NCBI GenBank assembly: GCA_050010115.1
Contig: JBEKLQ010000122.1
Span: 1 to 12,009, forward strand
DNA from: JAKACA01 sp050010115
GTDB lineage: Bacteria > Actinomycetota > Acidimicrobiia > Acidimicrobiales > Bog-793
Length of the DNA stretch: 12,009 nucleotides
Direction: 5' to 3'
Position numbers and translations under genes: made by a program. The notes below the pieces were generated by a model. The model worked only from the letters and a program-made list of their open reading frames with translations, did no database searches and was not told the DNA's origin. Below are positions 5,249-12,009 of the stretch, piece by piece (within the stretch, counting starts at the first letter, position 1; each line of letters begins with the position of its first letter).

Positions 5249-6103
5249 GTGACGGACGCTTCACGACGCTCGATCGCCCAGATCCTCGGTGCCTTCGAAG
5301 AGACCATTCAGTCTCTCGACACTGTCCTGGCGGATCTCGGGCCCGATGACTGGCACCGCCCGACCGGCTGTCCCGGCTGGGATGTCCAAGATGTCGTCAG
5401 TCACCTCGTCGGTGTCGAGAACCAGCTGGCTGGCCTACCGGACCCCGAGCACGAGCTTCCCGAGGGCCTCGCCCATGTCCGCCACGACGACGGGCGTGGC
5501 CTTGAGATCGCCGTCGACTTTCGCCGCGGCCTCGCGCCCGCCGAGATCCTCAGCCAGTTCCGGGAGTCCACCGAGCGCGGGCTGGCGCTCCGCCGTTCGA
5601 GGCCGAGGGGTGCCGATGAGATCACCGAAGGGCCGTTCGGCTGGAAGATGCCGTACTGGCAGCTGCTCTCGATCCGGACCTTCGATTGCTTTGCTCACGA
5701 ACAGGACGTCAGGCGAGCGGTGGAGCAGCCGGGCAATCTCGACGGAGAGGCAGCCGGCGTGACGAGGGACCTGATCGCTAGCTTCTTGCCCGGCGTCCTC
5801 GCCAGCCGGGTCGAGGGACTCGCTGATCGTGAGGTCGTCATCAACGTCGGGGGTTCACCAAGCGGCCACGCCCACGGCGGTGCAGACCGACTGACGATCG
5901 CGGCCGGCACACCGGCTTCCGCCACACCGGCTTCCGCCACACCGGCTTCCAGGGCACCGCTAGCCACCACCCTCACGATGCCGTTCAGCGAGCTCGTCGC
6001 TCTCGTCTGCGGGCGGGCCGACGTCGACCACACCCGGATCGCGGTGAGCGGCGACGCCGAACTCGCGGCCCAAGTGACCAGGGCGATGGCGTTCACGCCG
6101 TAA
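5249..6103 (+). CDS. MDMPI-fold (maleylpyruvate isomerase / DinB-like) enzyme
   Basis: A 284-aa protein of the maleylpyruvate-isomerase-type, usually mycothiol-dependent, metal-binding four-helix family. Residues 42-53 (PGWDVQDVVSHL) and 148-158 (FAHEQDVRRAV) are the two hallmark segments, with His 52 and His 150 as the likely metal ligands. The C-terminal part (from about 220, ending DAELAAQVTRAMAFTP) is the small MDMPI C-terminal domain. I chose the GTG at 5249, with GGAG 8 nt upstream; the frame open to 5135 has no coding character. Residues 221-235 contain TPASA repeats absent from most relatives, probably a surface loop or linker. Such enzymes use mycothiol or modify small thiols; the substrate here is not known. 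It stands alone and is convergent with the next gene. Confidence 0.82.
   Translation: MTDASRRSIAQILGAFEETIQSLDTVLADLGPDDWHRPTGCPGWDVQDVVSHLVGVENQLAGLPDPEHELPEGLAHVRHDDGRGLEIAVDFRRGLAPAEILSQFRESTERGLALRRSRPRGADEITEGPFGWKMPYWQLLSIRTFDCFAHEQDVRRAVEQPGNLDGEAAGVTRDLIASFLPGVLASRVEGLADREVVINVGGSPSGHAHGGADRLTIAAGTPASATPASATPASRAPLATTLTMPFSELVALVCGRADVDHTRIAVSGDAELAAQVTRAMAFTP
5909..5953. repeat. 15-bp tandem repeat, three units, in frame
   Basis: ACACCGGCTTCCGCC occurs twice exactly, then once with a changed end (ACACCGGCTTCCAGG), encoding TPASA-TPASA-TPASR. Being a multiple of three, copy-number change would keep the frame. Confidence 0.85.
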
Positions 6104-6268
6104 AGGTGAGCCGAAGCAGCGGGCGAGCACCGACCACCGGGTTTCGCGCCGGCGGGCCGGCGACTCGCACCGCGGGGGTGCTCCCCGGCGACACTTCCGC
6201 GGCGCGGGCCGGGCAGCAGACGGCAGCGGCCGCCGCCAGTCACCGAGCGGCGCAGCCGCGCAGATCCC

Positions 6269-7456
6269 TCAGCCGAACACTCGCCTCGTTGCCGCAGCGA
6301 AGTCGTCCAGGAGATCCTCGGTATTCTCCAGGCCTGGACTCACGCGGATGAGCCCGTCAGCGAGCCCCAGAGCAGCACGATCGGAGGCCGCCACTTGGCG
6401 GTGCGTCGTCGACGCCGGGTGTGTCACGAGTGTGTGAGTCCCGCCGAGCGAGGCGCCGATCCAACCGGTGGACAAGGCCTCACACCAGGCCGCGGCAGCG
6501 TCGACACCCCCCGCCAGCTCGAACGAGAACATCCCGCCGAAGTACCCAGGTCGGAAGAGTTTCGAAGCGCGCTCGTGATGCGGGTGAGAAGCAAGCCCGG
6601 GGTAGTGAACCTCGACGACCGGCAGCTGGGCGGCCAGAAACTCGGTCAGCACCGAGGCTGAACGGCACTGACGTTCCAGCCGCACCTCGAGGGTCTGCAA
6701 GCCGCGGAGCGCAAGCCACGCGTCGAACGGCTGCATGGCGCCACCTACACCGAGGGCTACTCGCCGGAGGCTCGAGCGACCGTCGGCCGAACAGCAGACG
6801 ACTCCGGACACGACGTCGCTGTGGCCCGCGATGTACTTCGTGACGGAATGAAGGACGAAGTCATACCCGAGGTGAGCCGGATTGCACAGCCACGGCGAAG
6901 CAAAGGTGTTGTCAATGACCGACGGCACACCTACCTCTCTGCAGCTCGCTGCCAACGCTTCCAGATCGCCGACCGTGCAGAGCGGGTTGGCAATCGTCTC
7001 GACGTAGAACATCGCCGCACCCGGTAACGCCGCCCGCACTGCGGCCAGGTCATGAGGGTCGACTTCCTCGACAGTGACGCCCAAGCGCGGCAATACCGCG
7101 GTGAAGAGCGCATACGTGCCGCCGTAGAGCTCACGGCTCGTCACGATGCGATCGCCCGCGCCAACGAGCACAAGGCATACCGCGTGAATGGCCGACATCC
7201 CCGAGGAGAACGCGTAGGCCGCCTCGGTGCCCTCCAGGTCGGACATCACCGCCTCGAATGCCTCGACCGTCGGGTTGCCGTACCCGCGACCGTAACTGTG
7301 TCCCGGGCGCTGGAACGTGAGGACCTCGGCGTACTCCTCGGCGGTCTCGAAGCGCCACGTAGCCGTCTGGTAGATGGGCACACTCGCAGGGATCTGCCGT
7401 ACCTCTGGGACTTGCGCGCGATGAATCGCTCTCGTCGAGAAACCCCCCTCACTCAC
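6269..7456 (-). CDS. Cys/Met-metabolism PLP-dependent enzyme (cystathionine gamma-synthase/lyase class)
   Basis: A 395-aa fold-type I PLP enzyme of transsulfuration. Motifs: YGRGYGNPT (55-63), which binds the PLP phosphate of the neighbouring subunit; SSGMSA (84-89); VIDNTFASP (180-188, Asp 182 on the PLP nitrogen); HSVTKYIAGHSD (203-214, Lys 207 forming the Schiff base); and LIRVSPGLEN near the end for the substrate carboxylate. LYGGTYALF (110-118) has Gly where methionine gamma-lyases have the key Cys, so that activity is less likely. Cystathionine synthase, cystathionine lyase and O-acyl-homoserine sulfhydrylase remain open. The GTG start overlaps the acyl-CoA synthetase stop (GTGA) and has AGGAGG-like bases upstream, so the two genes are coupled, an unusual pairing. 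Confidence 0.88.
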   Translation of the reverse strand: MSEGGFSTRAIHRAQVPEVRQIPASVPIYQTATWRFETAEEYAEVLTFQRPGHSYGRGYGNPTVEAFEAVMSDLEGTEAAYAFSSGMSAIHAVCLVLVGAGDRIVTSRELYGGTYALFTAVLPRLGVTVEEVDPHDLAAVRAALPGAAMFYVETIANPLCTVGDLEALAASCREVGVPSVIDNTFASPWLCNPAHLGYDFVLHSVTKYIAGHSDVVSGVVCCSADGRSSLRRVALGVGGAMQPFDAWLALRGLQTLEVRLERQCRSASVLTEFLAAQLPVVEVHYPGLASHPHHERASKLFRPGYFGGMFSFELAGGVDAAAAWCEALSTGWIGASLGGTHTLVTHPASTTHRQVAASDRAALGLADGLIRVSPGLENTEDLLDDFAAATRRVFG

Positions 7457-9192
7457 CTCTCATCCTCCTGCGCGATCACCTCGGCGCGGAGATCACGCTT
7501 GAGGACTTTGCCCGCCGGGTTGCGCGGCAACGGGTCAGGACTGAACCAGAAGTGGGCCGGCACCTTGAACGACGCGATCCGTTCCGCCACATGCTGGCGC
7601 AAGTCGTCGGCGCTGACCTCCCAGCCCGGCCGGAGCACGACGACGGCGCCGACCTCCTCGCCGAGGACCTCGTGTGGGACACCGATGACGGCGACATCCG
7701 CCACCCCGGCGTGCTCGAACAGGACAGCTTCCACCTCGGCGGAGTAGACGTTCTCGCCACCTCGGATGACCATGTCCTTGGCCCGGTCGATGATGTAGAT
7801 GAAACCCTCGTCGTCCAACCGGGCCACATCGCCCGTGCGCAGCCAGCCATTGCTGAAGCTGGCGGCCGTCGCCTCCGGTTTGTTCCAGTACCCGCGGACG
7901 ACATTTGGGCCCTTGATCCACAGCTCACCTGGCTCGCCGGTCGGAACGTCGGCCGTCTTGTCGTCCACCACCCGGATCTCGCAGACCGGCACCGGCGGAC
8001 CGCAGCTGTCGGGCTTGCGCACGTAGTCGTCGCCGGAGTTCATACTCGTGACCGACGAGGTCTCGGTGAGCCCGTAGCCGTTGGAAGCATTACCGTTCGG
8101 GAAGTGCTCCTTGATCCGCCTGACGAGTTCCGGCGGTGCGGGAGCGCCTCCGTAGGCGATCGAACGCACGCTCGAGGTGTCTCGCTTGGAGAAGTCGGGA
8201 GAGTCGAGCACCTGCCAGGCCATCGTCGGCACGCCGCCGAAGATCGTGATCCGTTCCCGCTCGATGAGCTCGAGCGCCCGCTCGGGGTTCCATCGGCGCA
8301 TCATCACGAGCTTGCCCCCTGCCGCCGTGTTCGCCACCAGGATCGAGTGGCACCCGGTGGCGTGGAAGAGCGGCACGGACAGCAGGTGGGCGTTCTGCGT
8401 GCCGGCGGAGAACGCGCCGACCTGCTCCTCGCTCGCCATCAACTGCCCCCGGGCGTTGATGAACGCGAGGCTGAGAAGGTTCGTGCAGATGTTGCGCTGC
8501 GTCCCGAGGGCACCCTTCGGCTTGCCCGTGGTACCTGAGGTGTAGAAGATCGTGGCGTTGTCATCCGGCGAAATCTCAGCCTGGGGCAGCTGCGTTGGCT
8601 CGCTGGCCGTCTCCGCCGGCGCCATCACGTCCACCCATCGATCCACGCCCACGGGCACCTCGATCGGGGCTCTCGAGTCATCGGGCCGAACCACCACGAT
8701 GTGCTCGAGGCCGGAGGCCCGAAGCTCCTCGAGGTGCGGCGCCAGCCGTGCAAGCCGATCGGCATCAATCACGGCAACCTTCGACCCGGAGTCCTCGACC
8801 CCGTACGTGAGCTCCGGGCCGGTCCACCATGCGTTGAGCGGGACGATCACCGCGCCCAACGCGGCGGCGGCCCAGAAGGCCACAACCCATTCCGGGTAGT
8901 TCCGCATGGCTATCGTGACTCGGTCACCGGTTCGCACGCCGAATCGATCGGCGAGCACGTGCGCGAAGGCGGCTGCTTCGGCGAAGTGCTCGGCGAAGGT
9001 GATCCGTTCGTCCTCGTAGACGACGAACGTCGCATCCCCATGCAGCGCCGACAGCTCCAGGATGGAGCGCAGTGTCGGGGGGCAGTTCTTCCAGATCCTG
9101 GTCGGAATACCGCCGATCTCGGCCTCTCCGATCTCGAACATCTGACCTGGCTCGATGAGGCGAGCGGTCGCCTCGGCGAGAGAAAGCGGCAT
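7453..9192 (-). CDS. AMP-forming acyl-CoA synthetase (FadD-like)
   Basis: A 579-aa class I adenylate-forming ligase. It activates a carboxylic acid with ATP and joins it to CoA. Motifs in order: YTSGTTGKPKG (217-227, ATP loop), GYGLTET (372-378), WLRTGD (450-455), DRAKDMVIRGGENV (469-482, hinge) and NPAGKVLKR with the catalytic Lys at 562. The best start is the ATG at 9192: MPLSLAEATARL reads as protein, and TACGCT lies 6 nt upstream as a -10 for a leaderless transcript. No ribosome binding site is present, and a TTG at 9288 is the only extension. The N-terminal 40 residues before the AMP-binding domain are usual for fatty-acyl-CoA ligases. The acid is unknown; medium/long-chain or aromatic are possible. 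Confidence 0.9.
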   Translation of the reverse strand: MPLSLAEATARLIEPGQMFEIGEAEIGGIPTRIWKNCPPTLRSILELSALHGDATFVVYEDERITFAEHFAEAAAFAHVLADRFGVRTGDRVTIAMRNYPEWVVAFWAAAALGAVIVPLNAWWTGPELTYGVEDSGSKVAVIDADRLARLAPHLEELRASGLEHIVVVRPDDSRAPIEVPVGVDRWVDVMAPAETASEPTQLPQAEISPDDNATIFYTSGTTGKPKGALGTQRNICTNLLSLAFINARGQLMASEEQVGAFSAGTQNAHLLSVPLFHATGCHSILVANTAAGGKLVMMRRWNPERALELIERERITIFGGVPTMAWQVLDSPDFSKRDTSSVRSIAYGGAPAPPELVRRIKEHFPNGNASNGYGLTETSSVTSMNSGDDYVRKPDSCGPPVPVCEIRVVDDKTADVPTGEPGELWIKGPNVVRGYWNKPEATAASFSNGWLRTGDVARLDDEGFIYIIDRAKDMVIRGGENVYSAEVEAVLFEHAGVADVAVIGVPHEVLGEEVGAVVVLRPGWEVSADDLRQHVAERIASFKVPAHFWFSPDPLPRNPAGKVLKRDLRAEVIAQEDER

Positions 9193-9198
9193 GAAGCC

Positions 9199-9204
9199 AG
9201 CGTA
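9199..9204 (-). promoter_or_regulatory. Putative -10 box of the acyl-CoA synthetase gene
   Basis: TACGCT on the minus strand, 6 nt before ATG 9192, fits a leaderless start. A TTGCCG at 9220-9225 would be a -35 with a short 15-bp spacer, but it lies inside a strong hairpin. Weak evidence. Confidence 0.35.
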
Positions 9205-9219
9205 CTGCGGGGGGTTTCG

Positions 9220-9257
9220 CGGCAACGCCGCCCAGCCGAAGCCAGGCGGCGTTGCCG
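9220..9257 (-). terminator. Strong UUCG-capped hairpin after the neocarzinostatin-like gene
   Basis: The 13-bp arms CGGCAACGCCGCC and GGCGGCGTTGCCG are perfect. On the minus strand four further pairs (TGGC/GCTG, two G-U) close a C(UUCG)G tetraloop, for a 17-bp stem. The tetraloop forms only in RNA from the minus strand. It starts 64 nt after the stop at 9322. It has no U-run, as is common for actinobacterial hairpin terminators. It could instead act in the leader of the next gene, 27 nt before its ATG. Confidence 0.7.
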
Positions 9258-9321
9258 TCACATCAAGCGGAGCTCCGAGCCGGACCAACGCAGGCCAAGG
9301 CAGCGCTCCAGTCGGGTTAGA

Positions 9322-10230
9322 TCACGGAACGACCGCGGTTGCGGTGAGCTTCTCGCCGGAGGTCAGACCCAGCGCCTCGACGGCGTACTTGCCCGCGTCG
9401 GCGTGCGCGATGGTCACGGTGAACGAGCCGGGGGTCTTGGCGCCGACCCTGACAAGGCCGAGCTTCTTCCCGGCCCAGTTGATCTGCACGACCTCGCCGT
9501 AGAAGTCCGTGCAAGCGGGGAGGCCTGGGGGATTCCACGTCTTGCCTTTGGTCGAGGTCGTCCCTTGACAGTCCCGGCTCGGCGGCTTGGCCGTTCCGTA
9601 GGCACCGATGACAAAGAAGCCACCGGCGTTGTCGGGCGCCGGCTTGACGCCCGCGTAGTCGCCCGACTCCTTGATCGTCACCTTATAGGTCTGCTTGCCA
9701 CCGATTATGGTCGACTTCGAGTACGAGAACTTCAACGGCGGCGCCACGAACGTGATAGCCGCGAAGGCGAACTGATTCGTGGTGAGGTCCTCGGCTCCGA
9801 TGATGCAGGCAACGGCGTGCTGTGCTTGCACGAAGTTCTGCGGGCAGGACACGCCCGTCTTGCCCGCGGTCATCGTGCCGTCCACGATCTTGAACGTGGT
9901 ATGGAACGCACCGGTCGGACCGGTCTTCGGCAGCTTCAGCGCTTTCAGGTCGCATTGGCCGGCGGTGGGTCCGGGGCCACCGCCGTCGGCGTTGCACTCG
10001 GTCAGATCGAGCGTCGCTGTGCCCGGGAAACCACTCCCTTGTACAGCGACCACTTGGCCGTTCTTCAGGTTGGAATCCGGAGAGACGGTTACTACAGCTG
10101 TGGAGTGCGGCCGGACCGATCGGGGCGCGATCGCCTTGGATCCAGTGGTCGCTCCGGCACTGGCTGGTCCCGCGACGAGTGCAAGGGACAACGCCCCTAC
10201 GCTGGCGGCCGCCACGATAAGACGCTTCAT
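9322..10230 (-). CDS. Secreted neocarzinostatin-like protein
   Basis: 302 aa. Residues 1-25 are a Sec signal peptide (MKR, then a hydrophobic stretch, PASA before Gly 26). Residues about 43-162 match the neocarzinostatin-family beta sandwich: VVTVSPDSNLKNGQVVAVQG, GFPGTATLDLTEC, TGAFHTTFKI. The Cys pairs 79/93 and 129/142 sit where that fold has its two disulfides. A second domain (about 165-302) with Cys 221/240 is not recognised; VTVTI-type beta strands suggest an Ig-like fold. The true neocarzinostatin apoprotein carries an enediyne, but relatives like this are common in actinobacteria without any biosynthesis genes, and none is seen here. ATG 10230 has GAGGGAGAG before it. A promoter about 140 nt upstream and a hairpin after the gene suggest a single-gene transcript. 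Confidence 0.82.
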   Translation of the reverse strand: MKRLIVAAASVGALSLALVAGPASAGATTGSKAIAPRSVRPHSTAVVTVSPDSNLKNGQVVAVQGSGFPGTATLDLTECNADGGGPGPTAGQCDLKALKLPKTGPTGAFHTTFKIVDGTMTAGKTGVSCPQNFVQAQHAVACIIGAEDLTTNQFAFAAITFVAPPLKFSYSKSTIIGGKQTYKVTIKESGDYAGVKPAPDNAGGFFVIGAYGTAKPPSRDCQGTTSTKGKTWNPPGLPACTDFYGEVVQINWAGKKLGLVRVGAKTPGSFTVTIAHADAGKYAVEALGLTSGEKLTATAVVP

Positions 10231-10378
10231 GCTGTCTCTCCCTCTTCGACGTGTCGGACTCAGGTGGGCGTCTCCGCTCCCCGCGTTGTTCGGTGAACGT
10301 CCCTCGGCTTCACGTCGAGAGACGAGCCAATTCCCCCGCCTGACACAGTGTTCTCACTGCAGTCCAGCGGTCCTCCTC

Positions 10379-10407
10379 ACGCTACGTGGGTAGGGCGGAA
10401 CTGTCAA
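10379..10407 (-). promoter_or_regulatory. Promoter of the neocarzinostatin-like gene
   Basis: TTGACA (10402-10407), an exact 17-bp spacer, and TAGCGT (10379-10384) on the minus strand. This is a full-consensus -35 with a TANNNT -10 and would start transcription near 10372. Confidence 0.65.
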
Positions 10408-10522
10408 CGCGTCAGCAGTCGTTGCGGGCCGTGTGGCGGTGCGGCGGTGCGGTGGTTGGCGCCTTCGAGAGCCCGCAGGGCACGATCTCCGCGCGTCATG
10501 CAGATGTCGCGAAGGGCCCGGC

Positions 10523-10551
10523 TTGAAGAACAGAATGAGAGTGATTATCAT
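10523..10551 (+). promoter_or_regulatory. Leaderless promoter of the metal ABC transporter operon
   Basis: TTGAAG (10523-10528), a 17-bp spacer, TATCAT (10546-10551), then 7 nt to the ATG at 10559. Spacing is ideal for a vegetative sigma factor with transcription starting at the start codon. The Fur-family box covers the -10. Confidence 0.65.
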
Positions 10552-10553
10552 TC
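10539..10553. promoter_or_regulatory. Fur-family (Zur/Fur/Mur) box
   Basis: GAGTGATTATCATTC is an imperfect palindrome. Its 13-bp core AGTGATTATCATT agrees at 11 of 13 positions with the classical AATGATAATCATT core. It overlaps the -10, so a metal-loaded repressor would block RNA polymerase. Which family member binds is not decidable from sequence. Confidence 0.65.
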
Positions 10554-10558
10554 GCATC

Positions 10559-11490
10559 ATGCCGCCGAGCGCCCCGTGCCTCCGCCTGCGCGTTGCGGCC
10601 GCGTTCGCCGTCTCCTTGGCGGTGTTCGGAGCCGGATGCGCCACGACCTCGTCTACGACCAAGTCCGGGGTCGTCATGGCCGTGGGCGCCGAGAACGAGT
10701 ACGCCAACGTGGTCGCCCAGATCGGGGGGAAATACGTCGAAGCGACGGCGATCATGAGCAACCCCAACACCGATCCGCACTCGTTCGATGCCAGCCCGAG
10801 CGTGGCCACCGAGGTCAGCGCGGCTCAGCTCATCGTCCAGAACGGCGGCGGGTACGACACGTTCATGAACACGATCGAGGCTGCCTCGCCTAGCGCTGAC
10901 CGCAAGGTGATCGACGTGCAGACGCTGCTTGGTCTGCCGAGCACGACTCCGAACCCACACCTGTGGTACGACCCGACCACGATGCCGGCGGTGGCCAAGG
11001 CGATCGCGGACGACCTCTCCGCTCTCGCTCCGTCGCACGCCGACTACTTCAAGGCGAATCTTGGCCAGTTCGACCGTTCACTGGCGCCGTGGCTCCAAGC
11101 CATCGCCCACCTCAAGGCCACCTACCCCGGCACTCCCGTGGCGGTGACCGAGCCGGTCGCCGACTACCTGCTCGAGGCCGTCGGGGCCAACAACGAGACG
11201 CCGTTCTCGTTCCAGGCCGACATTATGAACGGCGTCGATCCGGCGCCTCAAGACGTCGCGCTCGAGCGAAGCCTGCTGAGCCAGCACAAAGTCAAGGTGT
11301 TCGTGTACAACCAACAAGTGGTCGATCCCCTCACCGAGTCGTTGCTGTCGCTGGCCAAGCAGGACGGCATCCCGGTGGTAGCCGTCTACGAGACCATGCC
11401 GACGCCGGGCTACGACTACCAGTCCTGGATGTTGGCCGAGGTCCAGTCCTTACAGAAAGCCCTGGCCAGCAAGATCTCCACGCATCGCCT

Positions 11491-11494
<4 letters not shown>
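10559..11494 (+). CDS. Zn/Mn ABC transporter substrate-binding lipoprotein (ZnuA/TroA family)
   Basis: 311 aa, cluster A-I metal-binding protein held at the outer face of the membrane. Signal peptide RLRVAAAFAVSLAVFGAGC with lipid-anchor Cys 27. Likely ligands by family position: His 74 (DPHSFDASP), His 134 (NPHLWYDP), Glu 198 (VTEPVADYL) and Glu 278 (VYETMPTPG). The third ligand is His in typical Zn proteins and Glu in Mn-binding PsaA/MntC, so Mn is a real option. The His-rich loop of many ZnuAs is missing. I chose ATG 10559 because upstream codons (giving MRVIIIRI) are the Fur-family box and -10. The stop overlaps the GTG of the ATPase gene. Confidence 0.88.

Positions 11495-12009
<515 letters not shown>

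Larger units (their letters stand above)
10231..10558. other. Divergent intergenic region
   Basis: It carries the promoter of the minus-strand secreted-protein gene and the regulated promoter of the plus-strand metal-transport operon (listed separately). The leader of the former, about 140 nt, contains a small CAGTG/CACTG hairpin, with no riboswitch recognised. Confidence 0.6.

Noticed and set aside
5909..5953. CRISPR-like or mobile repeat
   Set aside because: Three adjacent 15-bp in-frame units without spacers: a coding microsatellite.
9322..10230. Enediyne biosynthesis link of the neocarzinostatin-like protein
   Set aside because: No polyketide synthase or tailoring gene in the window; the domain is widespread in actinobacteria without such genes.
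8701..10296. 531-codon plus-strand frame opposite the acyl-CoA synthetase and neocarzinostatin-like genes
   Set aside because: It spans two well-supported minus-strand genes and the hairpin between them, and its product is Arg/Gly-rich without any known motif.
10433..10558. N-terminal extension of the metal-binding lipoprotein, including MRVIIIRI
   Set aside because: These codons are the promoter and the Fur-family box; the signal peptide starts properly at ATG 10559.

Overview
The window comes from a high-GC actinobacterium. The evidence is the many GTG starts, GTGA-type gene overlaps, a MDMPI-fold enzyme of the usually mycothiol-dependent class, a secreted neocarzinostatin-like protein, a tRNA gene without encoded CCA, and start codons placed 6-7 nt after TANNNT -10 boxes (leaderless genes). 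A member of the Acidimicrobiia or a related soil or aquatic lineage would fit, but the sequence does not fix this.

Left edge (1-383): the end of a minus-strand gene for a protein built of about 42-residue repeats; its 3' part lies outside the window.

Accessory islet (about 462-5024): a 35-bp stretch of the tRNA-Thr(CGT) gene at 4981-5052 occurs again at 462-496 in the same orientation. About 125-130 bp inside each copy is a tandem pair of 11-bp repeats. This is the layout expected of the attL and attR ends (core plus arm sites) of a tyrosine-integrase element. No integrase is present. The cargo is defence-like: an AbiEi/AbiEii type IV toxin-antitoxin operon with twin palindromic operators and a frameshifted toxin end; a 63-aa protein coupled to a MNT-like nucleotidyltransferase; and a NERD nuclease-like protein with a zinc ribbon. 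Two further tandem repeat pairs and a second, unrelated tRNA 3'-half remnant lie inside, so the locus has probably taken insertions more than once.

Right part (5249-12009): ordinary chromosomal genes. A MDMPI-fold enzyme (+) converges on a minus-strand run: a secreted neocarzinostatin-like protein, then an acyl-CoA synthetase overlapping a Cys/Met-metabolism PLP enzyme. A strong UUCG-capped hairpin separates the secreted-protein gene from the synthetase gene. Divergent from these, on the + strand, is the start of a Zn/Mn ABC transporter operon. Its lipoprotein gene has a leaderless promoter overlapped by a Fur-family box, and its ATPase gene runs off the right edge.
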